The notes below the pieces were generated by a model. It did no database searches. It was given only the letters and a program-made list of their open reading frames with translations, and was not told the DNA's origin. 64,000 nt of DNA, taken from Dokdonella fugitiva. Lineage in GTDB: Bacteria > Pseudomonadota > Gammaproteobacteria > Xanthomonadales > Rhodanobacteraceae. Positions 8,781-16,239 of this stretch are shown in pieces. Numbering within the stretch: the first letter of the stretch is position 1; each line of letters starts with the position of its first letter. The stretch is taken from contig NZ_SLWQ01000007.1 of assembly GCF_004342425.1 (NCBI RefSeq), positions 124,001 through 188,000 on the forward strand, written 5' to 3'. Made by a program: the position numbers and the translations under genes.

Positions 8781-10328
8781 ATGAGGCACTGGGAGCTCGC
8801 CGTTTCGCTCGATCCGCACAGCGGGCAGCCGCTGTTCCTGCAGCTCGCCGACGCGATCGCCGAGGACATCCGCCGCGGCCGCCTGCGCGCCGACGACGCC
8901 CTGCCGGGCACGCGCGGACTCGCCGCCCAGCTCGGTCTCAACCGCAACACGGTCGTCGCGGCCTACGAGGAACTCGCCGCGCAGGGCAGCGTGCGCACGC
9001 GCGTCGGCGGCGGCACCTTCGTGACCGCGGCGACGCCGCTCGCGCGCGTGCGACCGTTCGCGCAGCCCCCGCCGGCGGCTCCGACCTTCGCGCTCGCGCC
9101 GGCGGCGCCGGACCGGCTCGTCGCGCCGGCCACGCCGGCGCCGGGTACGCTGCTGCTCGCCGGCGGCGCCCCCGACCCACGCCTGTTTCCCGCGCGCGCA
9201 CTCGCCCGCGCATTCCGCCGCGCGATCGAAGCGCGCGGTCGCGCCGCGCCCGGCGCGGGCGGACCGTGCGGCCACGCGCGCCTGCGCGACGCGCTCGCCG
9301 ACATGCTCGCGCGCGCGCGCGGACTGCCCGCGACGGCGGCGAACACGATGGTCACGCGCAGCATCGAACAGGGCATCGACCTCGTCGCGCGCGCGCTCGT
9401 ATCGCCCGGCGACGTCGTCGCGGTCGAGGAACTCGGCTATCCGCCGGCATGGAACGCATTGCGCCTCGCCGGGGCCGAGCTCGTGCCGCTGCCGCTCGAT
9501 GACGAAGGCCTGCGCGTCGATGCACTCGCTGCGCTGCTCGAACGCACGCGCGTGCGCGCGGTGTTCCTCACGCCGCATCACCAGTTCCCGACCACCGCGG
9601 TGATGTCGGCGGCGCGGCGCGCGCGGCTCGCCGGACTCGCGCTGCGCCATCGCGTCGCGATCGTCGAGGACGACTACGACCACGAGTTCCACTACGCGGG
9701 CAAGCCGGTGCTGCCGCTCGCCGCAGGCGCGGGCGGTGGCAACGTCGTCTACATCGGTTCGCTCGCGAACCTGCTCGCGCCCGGCATCGGCACGGGCTTC
9801 GTGGTCGCGCCGGCGCCGGTGTTCGAGCGTATCGCACGGCTGCGCGCGGCGACCGATCCGCGCTGCGACGCCGCGCTCGAGGGCGCGATCGCGGAGCTGT
9901 TCGAGGACGGCGAACTGCTGCGCCACGTGCGCCGCCTCAAGCGCGCGTTCATCGCCCGCCGCGATGCGCTCGCCGACGCGCTGCGGCACCGGCTCGGCGG
10001 CGCGCTGGACTTCCGCGTCGCCGAAGGCGGCCTCGCGTTGTGGGTACGCGTCGACGCTGCGATCGATCTCGACGCGTGGGTGCGCGAGGGCGTGCATGAA
10101 GGCGTGCAGTTCGCCGCCGCAACGCCATACGACTTCCGCGGCCGCGAGCTGCAGGCGATGCGCCTCGCCTTCAGCTGGCACGACGAGGCCGAGCTGCACC
10201 AGGCCGTCGAACGCATGGCGCGTGCGCTCGCCCGCTGCGCGCCGTTGCGCCGCGCGCCGGCCGCGCGCGCGGCGATCGGCGCGCGCGCCCCGCGCCGGGG
10301 CGAAACGGAACGGCGCCGCAGCGCCTGA
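8781..10328 (+). CDS. MocR/GabR-type transcriptional regulator lacking the PLP lysine
   Basis: A 515-residue protein: GntR-type winged helix (residues 1-75, LPGTRGLAAQLGLNRNTVVA as recognition region) joined by a Pro/Ala-rich linker to a fold-type I aminotransferase domain (about 115-490). Several conserved aminotransferase stretches are present, such as TPHHQFPTTAVMS and VEDDYDHEFHY. The Schiff-base position is changed: the usual GTFSK-x-L-x-P block reads GSLANLLAPGIGTG, with Asn330 (bases 9768-9770) instead of Lys, and the following Arg is also gone. PLP may therefore bind non-covalently or not at all. It is divergent from the M1 peptidase gene and convergent with ahpD. The family is clear; the effector and target are unknown. 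Confidence 0.88.
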   Translation: MRHWELAVSLDPHSGQPLFLQLADAIAEDIRRGRLRADDALPGTRGLAAQLGLNRNTVVAAYEELAAQGSVRTRVGGGTFVTAATPLARVRPFAQPPPAAPTFALAPAAPDRLVAPATPAPGTLLLAGGAPDPRLFPARALARAFRRAIEARGRAAPGAGGPCGHARLRDALADMLARARGLPATAANTMVTRSIEQGIDLVARALVSPGDVVAVEELGYPPAWNALRLAGAELVPLPLDDEGLRVDALAALLERTRVRAVFLTPHHQFPTTAVMSAARRARLAGLALRHRVAIVEDDYDHEFHYAGKPVLPLAAGAGGGNVVYIGSLANLLAPGIGTGFVVAPAPVFERIARLRAATDPRCDAALEGAIAELFEDGELLRHVRRLKRAFIARRDALADALRHRLGGALDFRVAEGGLALWVRVDAAIDLDAWVREGVHEGVQFAAATPYDFRGRELQAMRLAFSWHDEAELHQAVERMARALARCAPLRRAPAARAAIGARAPRRGETERRRSA

Positions 10329-10346
10329 GCGACGCCGTGGGGAGGA

Positions 10347-10907
10347 TCAGGCCGCCGCGGCGAGCGCGGGCGCGGCCGCGCGTGCCTGCTCGGCGATCAC
10401 GCCGACCGCATGCAGCACCGCCGCGATGCGCACCGCGCTCTGGATCGCCTGCGCGGACACGCCGTGCTTCTGCAGCGTCTTCTCGTGCGACTCCATGCAC
10501 ATGCCGCAACCGTTGACCGCCGACACCGCGAGCGAGGCGAGTTCGAAATCGACCTTCTCGCAGCCGGGGTTGGCCATCACGTTCATGCGCAGGCCCGCGC
10601 GCATGGTCGCGTATTCCTCGTTGCCGACGAGGTGGGTGAAACGGTAGTAGACGTTGTTCATCGCCATGATCGCGGCGGCCGCGCGGGCGCCGTTCGCTTC
10701 GGCCTCGCTGAGCGTGCCGGCGAACTTCTCGACGACCGCTTGCGTCAGCGGCTCGTGGCGCGCGGAAATCGCGCTGGCGATCGCGACGATCGCGATCTGC
10801 TTGGCGGTGAGGCCGGGCGAGCCGGTTTCGCCGAGTACCGCATCGAGGTTGAGGCGCAGGTCCTTGGCATAGTCGGGCAACTGGTCGCGGATCGATTCGA
10901 GGCTCAT
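10347..10907 (-). CDS. ahpD: Alkyl hydroperoxide reductase AhpD (CMD-type peroxidase)
   Basis: A 186-residue all-helical carboxymuconolactone-decarboxylase-family protein. The catalytic CxxC-x3-H motif is seen as CGMCMESH (C134, C137, H141). AhpD reduces peroxides and can serve as the reductant for AhpC. ATG 10907 is selected because AGGAG lies six bases upstream; the open frame extends nine codons further without a signal. It follows ahpC on the same strand after 238 bases that contain a terminator-like hairpin, so it may be read from its own start or by read-through. It is convergent with the MocR-type gene (18 bases apart). Confidence 0.93.
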   Translation of the reverse strand: MSLESIRDQLPDYAKDLRLNLDAVLGETGSPGLTAKQIAIVAIASAISARHEPLTQAVVEKFAGTLSEAEANGARAAAAIMAMNNVYYRFTHLVGNEEYATMRAGLRMNVMANPGCEKVDFELASLAVSAVNGCGMCMESHEKTLQKHGVSAQAIQSAVRIAAVLHAVGVIAEQARAAAPALAAAA

Positions 10908-10997
10908 GATGGACTCCTGTGGTCGCGCGGCCACGCCGCGCGTTTCGTACGGTTCGGGGATGGCGCGGGCGCCGCGCCGGCGCGGCGACGCACCGCC

Positions 10998-11033
10998 GGA
11001 AAGAAGAAGCCGGGCGGCGGCACCGCCGCCCGG
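10998..11033 (-). terminator. Probable Rho-independent terminator after ahpC
   Basis: On the minus strand an 11-bp perfect stem (CCGGGCGGCGG with CCGCCGCCCGG, two-base loop, plus-strand arms 11010-11020 and 11023-11033) is followed by CTTCTTCTTTCC. The tail is pyrimidine-rich rather than a pure T run, so it may be a partial terminator that reduces, but does not stop, reading into ahpD. Confidence 0.5.
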
Positions 11034-11145
11034 GAACCGCCTCGCGCGGAGAGGGAGGGAGAGCGCGAGGCGGGTCGAACGCCGGACGCGAAAAGCCGGG
11101 CCTTCGCGTCGCGTGCGATGCCGGGCGGCATCGCGACGCGGTGGA

Positions 11146-11688
11146 TCAGGCGACTTTCAGCGTCTCTTCGCCCTGCTTCCAGTTGCACGGGCACAGCTCG
11201 TCGGTCTGCAGCGCGTCGAGCACGCGCAGCACTTCCTGCGGGTTGCGGCCGACGCTGCCGTCGGTCACGTAGGCGAAGCGGATCACGCCTTCCGGATCGA
11301 CCAGGAACGTCGCGCGCTTGGCCACGCCCTCTTCCTCGTCGAGGATGCCGAGCGCGGTCGAGAGGCGCTTGGCCGTGTCGGCGAGCATCGGGAACGGCAG
11401 GTCGCGCAGGTCCTTGTGGTCCTTGCGCCACGCCAGGTGCACGAACTCGCTGTCGGTGCTCGCGGCGAGGACCTGGCAGTCGCGGTCGGCGAACTGGCTG
11501 TTCAGGTCGCCGAAACCCTTGATTTCGGTCGGGCAGACGAAGGTGAAATCCTTCGGGTAGAAGAACACGAGCAGCCACTTGCCCTTGTACGTCGTGTTGG
11601 TGATCGGCGCGAACGCCTTCTCGATGCTCTCGGTCGAAACGGTGGCCTTGAGGTTGAATTCGGGGAACTTGTCGCCAACGGTCAGCAT
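11146..11688 (-). CDS. ahpC: Alkyl hydroperoxide reductase C (2-Cys peroxiredoxin)
   Basis: A 180-residue peroxiredoxin. The peroxidatic Cys lies in DFTFVCPTEI (C52) and the resolving Cys in ELCPCNW (C166, with C168 two residues on). It reduces hydrogen peroxide and organic peroxides in the cytoplasm; recycling is probably by AhpD, encoded next on the same strand, rather than AhpF, which is absent here. The gene is divergent from oxyR, with 175 bases between the two starts containing an AT-rich candidate operator. That arrangement and the known OxyR regulon suggest peroxide induction. The assignment to AhpC is firm. Confidence 0.95.
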   Translation of the reverse strand: MLTVGDKFPEFNLKATVSTESIEKAFAPITNTTYKGKWLLVFFYPKDFTFVCPTEIKGFGDLNSQFADRDCQVLAASTDSEFVHLAWRKDHKDLRDLPFPMLADTAKRLSTALGILDEEEGVAKRATFLVDPEGVIRFAYVTDGSVGRNPQEVLRVLDALQTDELCPCNWKQGEETLKVA

Positions 11689-11769
11689 GCTGGAACTCTC
11701 CTTGGAGTGGTTTCAAAGACGATGGGGTTGATACGGGGTGGCGCAAGCAATCGCGCCAGCGGGGACAAG

Positions 11770-11825
11770 AATAGGCTCCGCCAATCGATCATTCAAATCG
11801 ATTGTTGATATGTTATCGATAGAGT
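11770..11825. promoter_or_regulatory. Candidate OxyR operator/promoter region between ahpC and oxyR
   Basis: In a genome near 70% GC this roughly 55-base stretch is strikingly AT-rich. It contains ATAG at 11771, ATCGAT at 11784, 11797 and 11815, and ATAG again at 11819-11822. The spaced ATAG/ATCGAT blocks are reminiscent of the tetrad pattern bound by OxyR tetramers. The site lies 38-94 bases before the oxyR start and 82-137 bases before ahpC, so one operator could serve both. The exact contacts cannot be assigned by eye. Confidence 0.5.
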
Positions 11826-11863
11826 GATTCAATCGCCAGCGTCGCCCTTGCAGCGCTGCCGCC

Positions 11864-12814
11864 ATGAACCTGCGCGACCTCCGCTACCTCGTTTCGCTCG
11901 CCGAACATCGCCATTTCGGCCGTGCCGCCGAAGCCACGTTCGTGAGCCAGCCGACCCTGTCGACGCAGATCCGCAAGCTCGAGGAGGAACTCGGCGTCGC
12001 GCTGGTCGAACGCACGCCGCGCAAGGTGCTGCTGACCGAGGTCGGCCGCGAGATCGCGCAGCGCGCGCGCGAGGTGCTCAACGAGGTCGAGCAGATCCGC
12101 GCGATCGCGCGCCGCACGCTCGACCCCGAATCGGGGACCGTGCGGCTCGGCATCTTCCCCACGCTCGGGCCCTACCTGCTGCCGCACGTCGTGCCGCGCA
12201 TCCGCGAGCGTTTCCCGCGCCTCGAACTGCTCCTGACCGAGGAGAAGACCGAGGTCGTGCTGCGCCTGCTGCGCGAAGGCCGCCTCGATGCCGGCATCCT
12301 CGCCCTGCCGATCCACGACGATCAGCTGCACCAGGAGTTCCTGTTCGAGGAGGACTTCGTGCTGGCGGTGCCGGAGACGCATCCGCTCGCGAAGCACGCG
12401 AGCCTCGAGCTCGACGAGCTCGCCGACCAGAACCTGCTGCTGCTCGAGGACGGCCATTGCCTGCGCGACCAGGCGCTCGAGGTCTGCCATCTCGCCGGTG
12501 CGAACGAACGCAGCGGCTTCCGCGCGACGAGCCTGGAGACCCTGCGCCAGATGGTCGCCGCGGGCGTCGGCATCACGCTGCTGCCGAGCCTCGCGGTGCA
12601 GCCGCCGATCGCGCCGTCGGCGAACGTGCACCTCGTGCCGTTCCGCGGCGATCCGCCGAGCCGGCGCATCGCCATGGTGTGGCGCAAGAGTTCCGCCCTC
12701 GGCGCCTTCCTCGAGCGGCTCGCCGGCGTCATCCGCTCGCTGCCGCGCGAGCTGCTCGATGCGCGCGCGCCGGCGCCGGCACGCAAGCAGCGGCGAACCA
12801 CCGCGCACCGATGA
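11864..12814 (+). CDS. oxyR: Peroxide-sensing LysR-type regulator OxyR
   Basis: A 316-residue LysR-family protein. The N-terminal helix-turn-helix is seen in FGRAAEATFVSQPTLSTQIR; the periplasmic-binding-like effector domain covers about 90-300. Cys199 and Cys208 (in DGHCLRDQALEVC) fall at the same numbers as the redox pair of E. coli OxyR, which is strong evidence for function: peroxide forms the C199-C208 disulfide and activates transcription of ahpC and other defence genes. A basic, Pro/Ala-rich extension of about 15 residues follows the domain. It is divergent from ahpC across the AT-rich regulatory region. Confidence 0.96.
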   Translation: MNLRDLRYLVSLAEHRHFGRAAEATFVSQPTLSTQIRKLEEELGVALVERTPRKVLLTEVGREIAQRAREVLNEVEQIRAIARRTLDPESGTVRLGIFPTLGPYLLPHVVPRIRERFPRLELLLTEEKTEVVLRLLREGRLDAGILALPIHDDQLHQEFLFEEDFVLAVPETHPLAKHASLELDELADQNLLLLEDGHCLRDQALEVCHLAGANERSGFRATSLETLRQMVAAGVGITLLPSLAVQPPIAPSANVHLVPFRGDPPSRRIAMVWRKSSALGAFLERLAGVIRSLPRELLDARAPAPARKQRRTTAHR

Positions 12815-12910
12815 CGGCGCCGGTTTGAGAATGCCTGCGCGTTGGACTACGGTTCGTGGATGCGGGCGCCGCGTCGCGCGCCCACCACGATGGAGTTCGC
12901 CTTGGAACCG

Positions 12911-13324
12911 ATGTCCCCGACACCCCCGATCCTCGTCTCCAGCCTCGACTTCGAACGCATCGAAGCGGTGCTCGATGCGCCGGCCTTCCGCGATCACGCC
13001 AGCGCGAGCGCGCTGCGCGGCGAGCTCGCGCGGGCCGACGTGGTCGCGCCCGCGCAGATGCCCGCCGACGTCGTCACGATGAACTCGCGCGTGCGCGCCG
13101 TCGACGTCGACAGCGGCGACGCCTACGAGCTCACCCTCGTCTACCCGCGCGACGCCGACGGCGACGCCGGGCGCGTGTCGGTGCTCGCGCCGGTCGGCAG
13201 CGCGATCCTCGGCCTGCGCATCGGCCAGACGATGCAGTGGCCGATGCCGGGAGGGCGTCGCATGACGTTGCGCGTCGACGCGATCCACTACCAGCCGGAA
13301 GCCGCGGGCGACCTGCATCGCTGA
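12911..13324 (+). CDS. rnk: Rnk-type nucleoside diphosphate kinase regulator (GreA/GreB C-terminal fold)
   Basis: A 137-residue protein with an N-terminal coiled segment (SSLDFERIEAVLD) and a C-terminal FKBP-like domain shared with GreA/GreB: the pattern SRV-x-x-VD-x-x-SG, then E-L-TLVYPRDAD and LAPVGSAILGLRIGQ. Rnk binds RNA polymerase and was first described as a regulator of nucleoside diphosphate kinase. I choose ATG 12911, which gives the usual Rnk N-terminus; ATG 12890 or 12842 would add basic residues with no family match. No partner gene is visible; the next gene, rubrerythrin, is 117 bases away. Confidence 0.85.
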   Translation: MSPTPPILVSSLDFERIEAVLDAPAFRDHASASALRGELARADVVAPAQMPADVVTMNSRVRAVDVDSGDAYELTLVYPRDADGDAGRVSVLAPVGSAILGLRIGQTMQWPMPGGRRMTLRVDAIHYQPEAAGDLHR

Positions 13325-13441
13325 TAGCCCGCGTCTATCATCGTCATCGCATCCGTCGATTTAACGGGGCGCGGCGACGGTGCTAACGTCGGGGCACGTG
13401 CCACCGGAAGGTCTTTCGTCCCCTCCACCACGAGGTGCATC

Positions 13442-13864
13442 ATGAGCAACCTGAAAGGCAGCCGCACCGAAGAAAACCTCAAGGCCGCGTTCGCCGGCGA
13501 ATCGCAGGCCAACCGCCGCTATCTCTACTTCGCCCAGAAGGCCGACGTCGAAGGCCACAACGACGTCGCCGCGGTGTTCCGTTCCACCGCCGAAGGCGAG
13601 ACCGGCCACGCGCACGGCCATCTCGAATACCTCGAGGCGGTCGGCGACCCTGCGACCGGCCTGCCGTTCGGCAGCACCGTGAACAACCTCAAGACCGCGA
13701 TCGCGGGCGAGACCCACGAGTACACCGACATGTACCCTGGCATGGCCAAGGCCGCGCGCGAGGAAGGCTTCGAGGAAATCGCCGACTGGTTCGAGACACT
13801 CGCGAAAGCCGAGCGCTCGCACGCCAACCGCTTCACCAAGGCGCTCGGCGAAGTCGGCGGCTGA
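13442..13864 (+). CDS. rbr: Rubrerythrin, diiron domain only
   Basis: A 140-residue ferritin-like four-helix bundle with the diiron ligand pattern of rubrerythrin: E-x-x-x-RY (in [13 protein letters not shown]), E-x-x-H (in [11 protein letters not shown]), a second E (in [11 protein letters not shown]) and E-x-x-H (in [11 protein letters not shown]). The C-terminal rubredoxin domain of classical rubrerythrins is absent, so electrons must come from another protein. The next two genes encode an Fe-S protein and a DUF3501 protein, and this trio travels together in other genomes; the Fe-S protein is the natural electron donor. Role: peroxide reduction or a related oxidative-stress or metal function. 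A GAGGTG sequence precedes the start. Confidence 0.93.
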   Translation: MSNLKGSRTEENLKAAFAGESQANRRYLYFAQKADVEGHNDVAAVFRSTAEGETGHAHGHLEYLEAVGDPATGLPFGSTVNNLKTAIAGETHEYTDMYPGMAKAAREEGFEEIADWFETLAKAERSHANRFTKALGEVGG

Positions 13865-14050
13865 GCGGTCCAACGCGGCCCGTGGGAGCGGCTCCAGCCG
13901 CGATGCCGGCATCGCGCCTTCCGGCGCTCTCTCGGGCCGCGGCGTCGCGACTTGCTCATGAACGCATGAGCCACGCCTGCGGCAGATCCGGCGCTGCGCG
14001 CCTCGATCCGCCCGACCGTCGCTCCCGCATGCATACATCCGGAGCCCTGC

Positions 14051-15406
14051 ATGGCCGATGACCGCACCGCGTCCGGTGCACCGCGCGAGGGCAGCCTCGA
14101 CGCGCCGACGCGCCATCCGCTGGACTGGAAGAATCCCGCGTTCTACGACCAGGCCGCGCTCGACGCCGAGCTCGAGCGCGTGTTCGACATCTGCCACGGC
14201 TGCCGCCGCTGCGTGAGCCTGTGCCAGGCGTTCCCGACGCTGTTCGACCTCGTCGACGCATCGCCGACGATGGAAGTGGATGGCGTCGCCAAGAGCGACT
14301 ACGCGAAGGTCGTCGAGCAGTGTTATCTCTGCGACCTCTGCTACCAGACCAAGTGCCCGTACGTCCCGCCGCATCCGTGGAACGTCGATTTCCCGCACCT
14401 GATGCTGCGCGCGAAGGCGGTGCGCCACCGCGAGGGCGCGACCTCGCTCGGTTCGAAACTGCTGTCGAGCACGACCGCGGTCGGCAGGATCGCCTCGATC
14501 CCGCTCGTCGTCGACATCGTGAACGCGAGCAATCGCGCCGCGCCCACGCGCAAGCTGCTCGACAAGGCGCTCGGCGTGCATCCCGACGCGCGCCTGCCGA
14601 CGTTCCATTCCGACACCGCGCGCCGGCGGCTGCGCGCGCTCGATGGCGGCACCGCGGCGGCGACGCCGGCGGGTCGCACCCGCGGCAAGGTCGTGTTGTT
14701 CGCGACCTGCTACTGCAACGTGTCGCAACCGCAGGCGGTCGAGGACCTCGCCGCCGTGCTCGCCCACAACGGCATCGGGGTGAAGCTGGTCGAGCGCGAG
14801 GTCTGCTGCGGCATGCCCAAGCTCGAACTCGGCGACCTCGACAGCGTCGAGAAGTACATGCGCAGGAACGTGCCGCTGCTCGCGGCGGCGGTGCGCGAGG
14901 GCTGGGACATCAGCGCGGCGATCCCGTCGTGCGTGCTCATGTTCAAGCAGGAGCTGCCGCTGATGTTCCCCGACGACGAGGACGTGCAGCTCGTGCGGCG
15001 GCACATGTTCGATCCGTTCGAATACCTCTGGCACCGCCACCAGGCGGGCCTGCTCAAGACGGACTTCCGCAACCCGCTCGGCAAGGTCGCCTGGCACGCG
15101 CCGTGTCACCAGCGCGTGCAGAACATCGGCCCGAAGACGCGCGACGTGCTCGCGCTCGTGCCGGGCACCGAGGTGACCGTGATCGAGCGCTGCTCCGGCC
15201 ACGACGGCACCTACGGCGTCAAGCGCGCGACCTACGCGATCTCGCGCAAGATCGCCAGGCCGGTGGAGGCGCGCATCACCCAGGCCGCGCCCGACCACTT
15301 CGCCAGCGACTGCCCGATGGCCGGCTCGCACCTCGCGCACGGCCTCGGCGATTCCCCGCGCGCCGAGAGCCCGCTCGGCCTGCTGCGCCTCGCTTACGGG
15401 ATCTGA
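14051..15406 (+). CDS. Fe-S (GlpC/HdrD-like) protein with two 4Fe-4S sites and CCG domains
   Basis: A 451-residue cytoplasmic protein. Two ferredoxin-type clusters: C48-x2-C51-x2-C54-x3-C58 and C91-x2-C94-x2-C97-x4-C102 followed by PYVPP. The C-terminal half has the two CCG-type cysteine-rich segments of the heterodisulfide reductase / glycolate oxidase GlcF / GlpC group ([12 protein letters not shown] and [13 protein letters not shown]). No flavin oxidase gene lies beside it; instead it sits between rubrerythrin (186 bases upstream) and DUF3501, so I infer it transfers electrons to rubrerythrin. GGAG lies six bases before ATG 14051. The upstream gap holds a copy of the GGAGC/GCGATGC repeat. 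Annotation as glycerol-3-phosphate dehydrogenase subunit C would be misleading here. Confidence 0.88.
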   Translation: MADDRTASGAPREGSLDAPTRHPLDWKNPAFYDQAALDAELERVFDICHGCRRCVSLCQAFPTLFDLVDASPTMEVDGVAKSDYAKVVEQCYLCDLCYQTKCPYVPPHPWNVDFPHLMLRAKAVRHREGATSLGSKLLSSTTAVGRIASIPLVVDIVNASNRAAPTRKLLDKALGVHPDARLPTFHSDTARRRLRALDGGTAAATPAGRTRGKVVLFATCYCNVSQPQAVEDLAAVLAHNGIGVKLVEREVCCGMPKLELGDLDSVEKYMRRNVPLLAAAVREGWDISAAIPSCVLMFKQELPLMFPDDEDVQLVRRHMFDPFEYLWHRHQAGLLKTDFRNPLGKVAWHAPCHQRVQNIGPKTRDVLALVPGTEVTVIERCSGHDGTYGVKRATYAISRKIARPVEARITQAAPDHFASDCPMAGSHLAHGLGDSPRAESPLGLLRLAYGI

Positions 15407-15433
15407 CGGCATGAAGGAAGAGCCTCGAAGCCT

Positions 15434-15520
15434 GAAACAAGAAGCACACCGGGCACACGAAGGAGCCTTGCCGATTCCGTGCCGTTGCCTTCCTCGTGTA
15501 CGCGACGTGCTTCGCGTTTC
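15434..15520. repeat. Imperfect inverted repeat (GAAACACGGAGCACACG family, R2)
   Basis: The left arm starting GAAACAAGAAGCACACC and the right arm ending GACGTGCTTCGCGTTTC are imperfect inverted copies about 32 bases long around a short centre. The same motif forms the large palindrome at 54623-54804. It lies between the Fe-S protein and DUF3501 genes, a 157-base gap. Confidence 0.6.
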
Positions 15521-15563
15521 AATCCTTTCTTCAATGGTCACGACGGCGTAGGCCCCTTCACCC

Positions 15564-16145
15564 ATGAACAAGCTCGTCCCCGCCGACCTGTGGAAACTCG
15601 AGGACTACGCGCGCGAGCGCGCCGCGTTCCGCGCGCGCGTGCTCGCGCACAAGAAGCCGCGCACGATCCACCTCGGTGCGCACCTGACCCTCGTGTTCGA
15701 GGATCGCCTGACCGTGCAGTACCAGGTACAGGAGATGCTGCGCATCGAGCGCATCTTCGAAGCCGACGGCATCGCCGACGAACTGGCCGCGTACAACCCG
15801 CTGATCCCTGACGGCGCCAACCTCAAGGCGACCTTGCTCATCGAATACGACGACGTCGAGCAGCGCCGGCGCGAGCTCGAGCGGTTGCGCGGCATCGAGC
15901 ACGACATCCGCCTCGTCGTCGAGGGTACCGAACCGGCGACCACGGTCGCCGACGAGGACCTCGAGCGCAGCAACGAGTCGAAGACCGCCGCGGTGCACTT
16001 CCTGCGCTTCGAGCTCACGCCGGCCGCGATCGCCGCCTGGCGCGCGGGCGCGGCGGTGCGCCTCGAAGTCGACCATCCGCACTACCGCGGCGCCACCCCG
16101 CTCGACGCGCGCCAGCGCGAGGCGCTGCTCGCCGATTTCGCCTGA
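15564..16145 (+). CDS. DUF3501 family protein
   Basis: A 193-residue soluble protein without signal peptide or membrane helix. It matches the DUF3501 family as I know it: opening K-L-x-x-DLW-x-LE-Y-x-x-R, a central [15 protein letters not shown] segment, and a C-terminal [10 protein letters not shown] region. The biochemical function is unknown. Members are found next to rubrerythrin and a GlpC-like Fe-S protein, as here, so a role in the same redox module (electron transfer, assembly or sensing) is likely by association. The start ATG 15564 has no strong Shine-Dalgarno; the conserved N-terminus supports it. Confidence 0.85.
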   Translation: MNKLVPADLWKLEDYARERAAFRARVLAHKKPRTIHLGAHLTLVFEDRLTVQYQVQEMLRIERIFEADGIADELAAYNPLIPDGANLKATLLIEYDDVEQRRRELERLRGIEHDIRLVVEGTEPATTVADEDLERSNESKTAAVHFLRFELTPAAIAAWRAGAAVRLEVDHPHYRGATPLDARQREALLADFA

Positions 16146-16239
16146 GCCGCGTTGCGCGGGCTGCGCGAAGCGGGCGGCCGCCTGCGCGTGCCGTCGGCCA
16201 CGGTTGACATCGCGGCCCCGGCGTACGCATATCGCGCGG

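Noticed and set aside
14051..15406. glpC or glcF (glycerol-3-phosphate or glycolate oxidation subunit)
   Set aside because: Domain layout is similar, but no GlpA/GlcD flavoprotein gene is adjacent and the neighbours are rubrerythrin and DUF3501.
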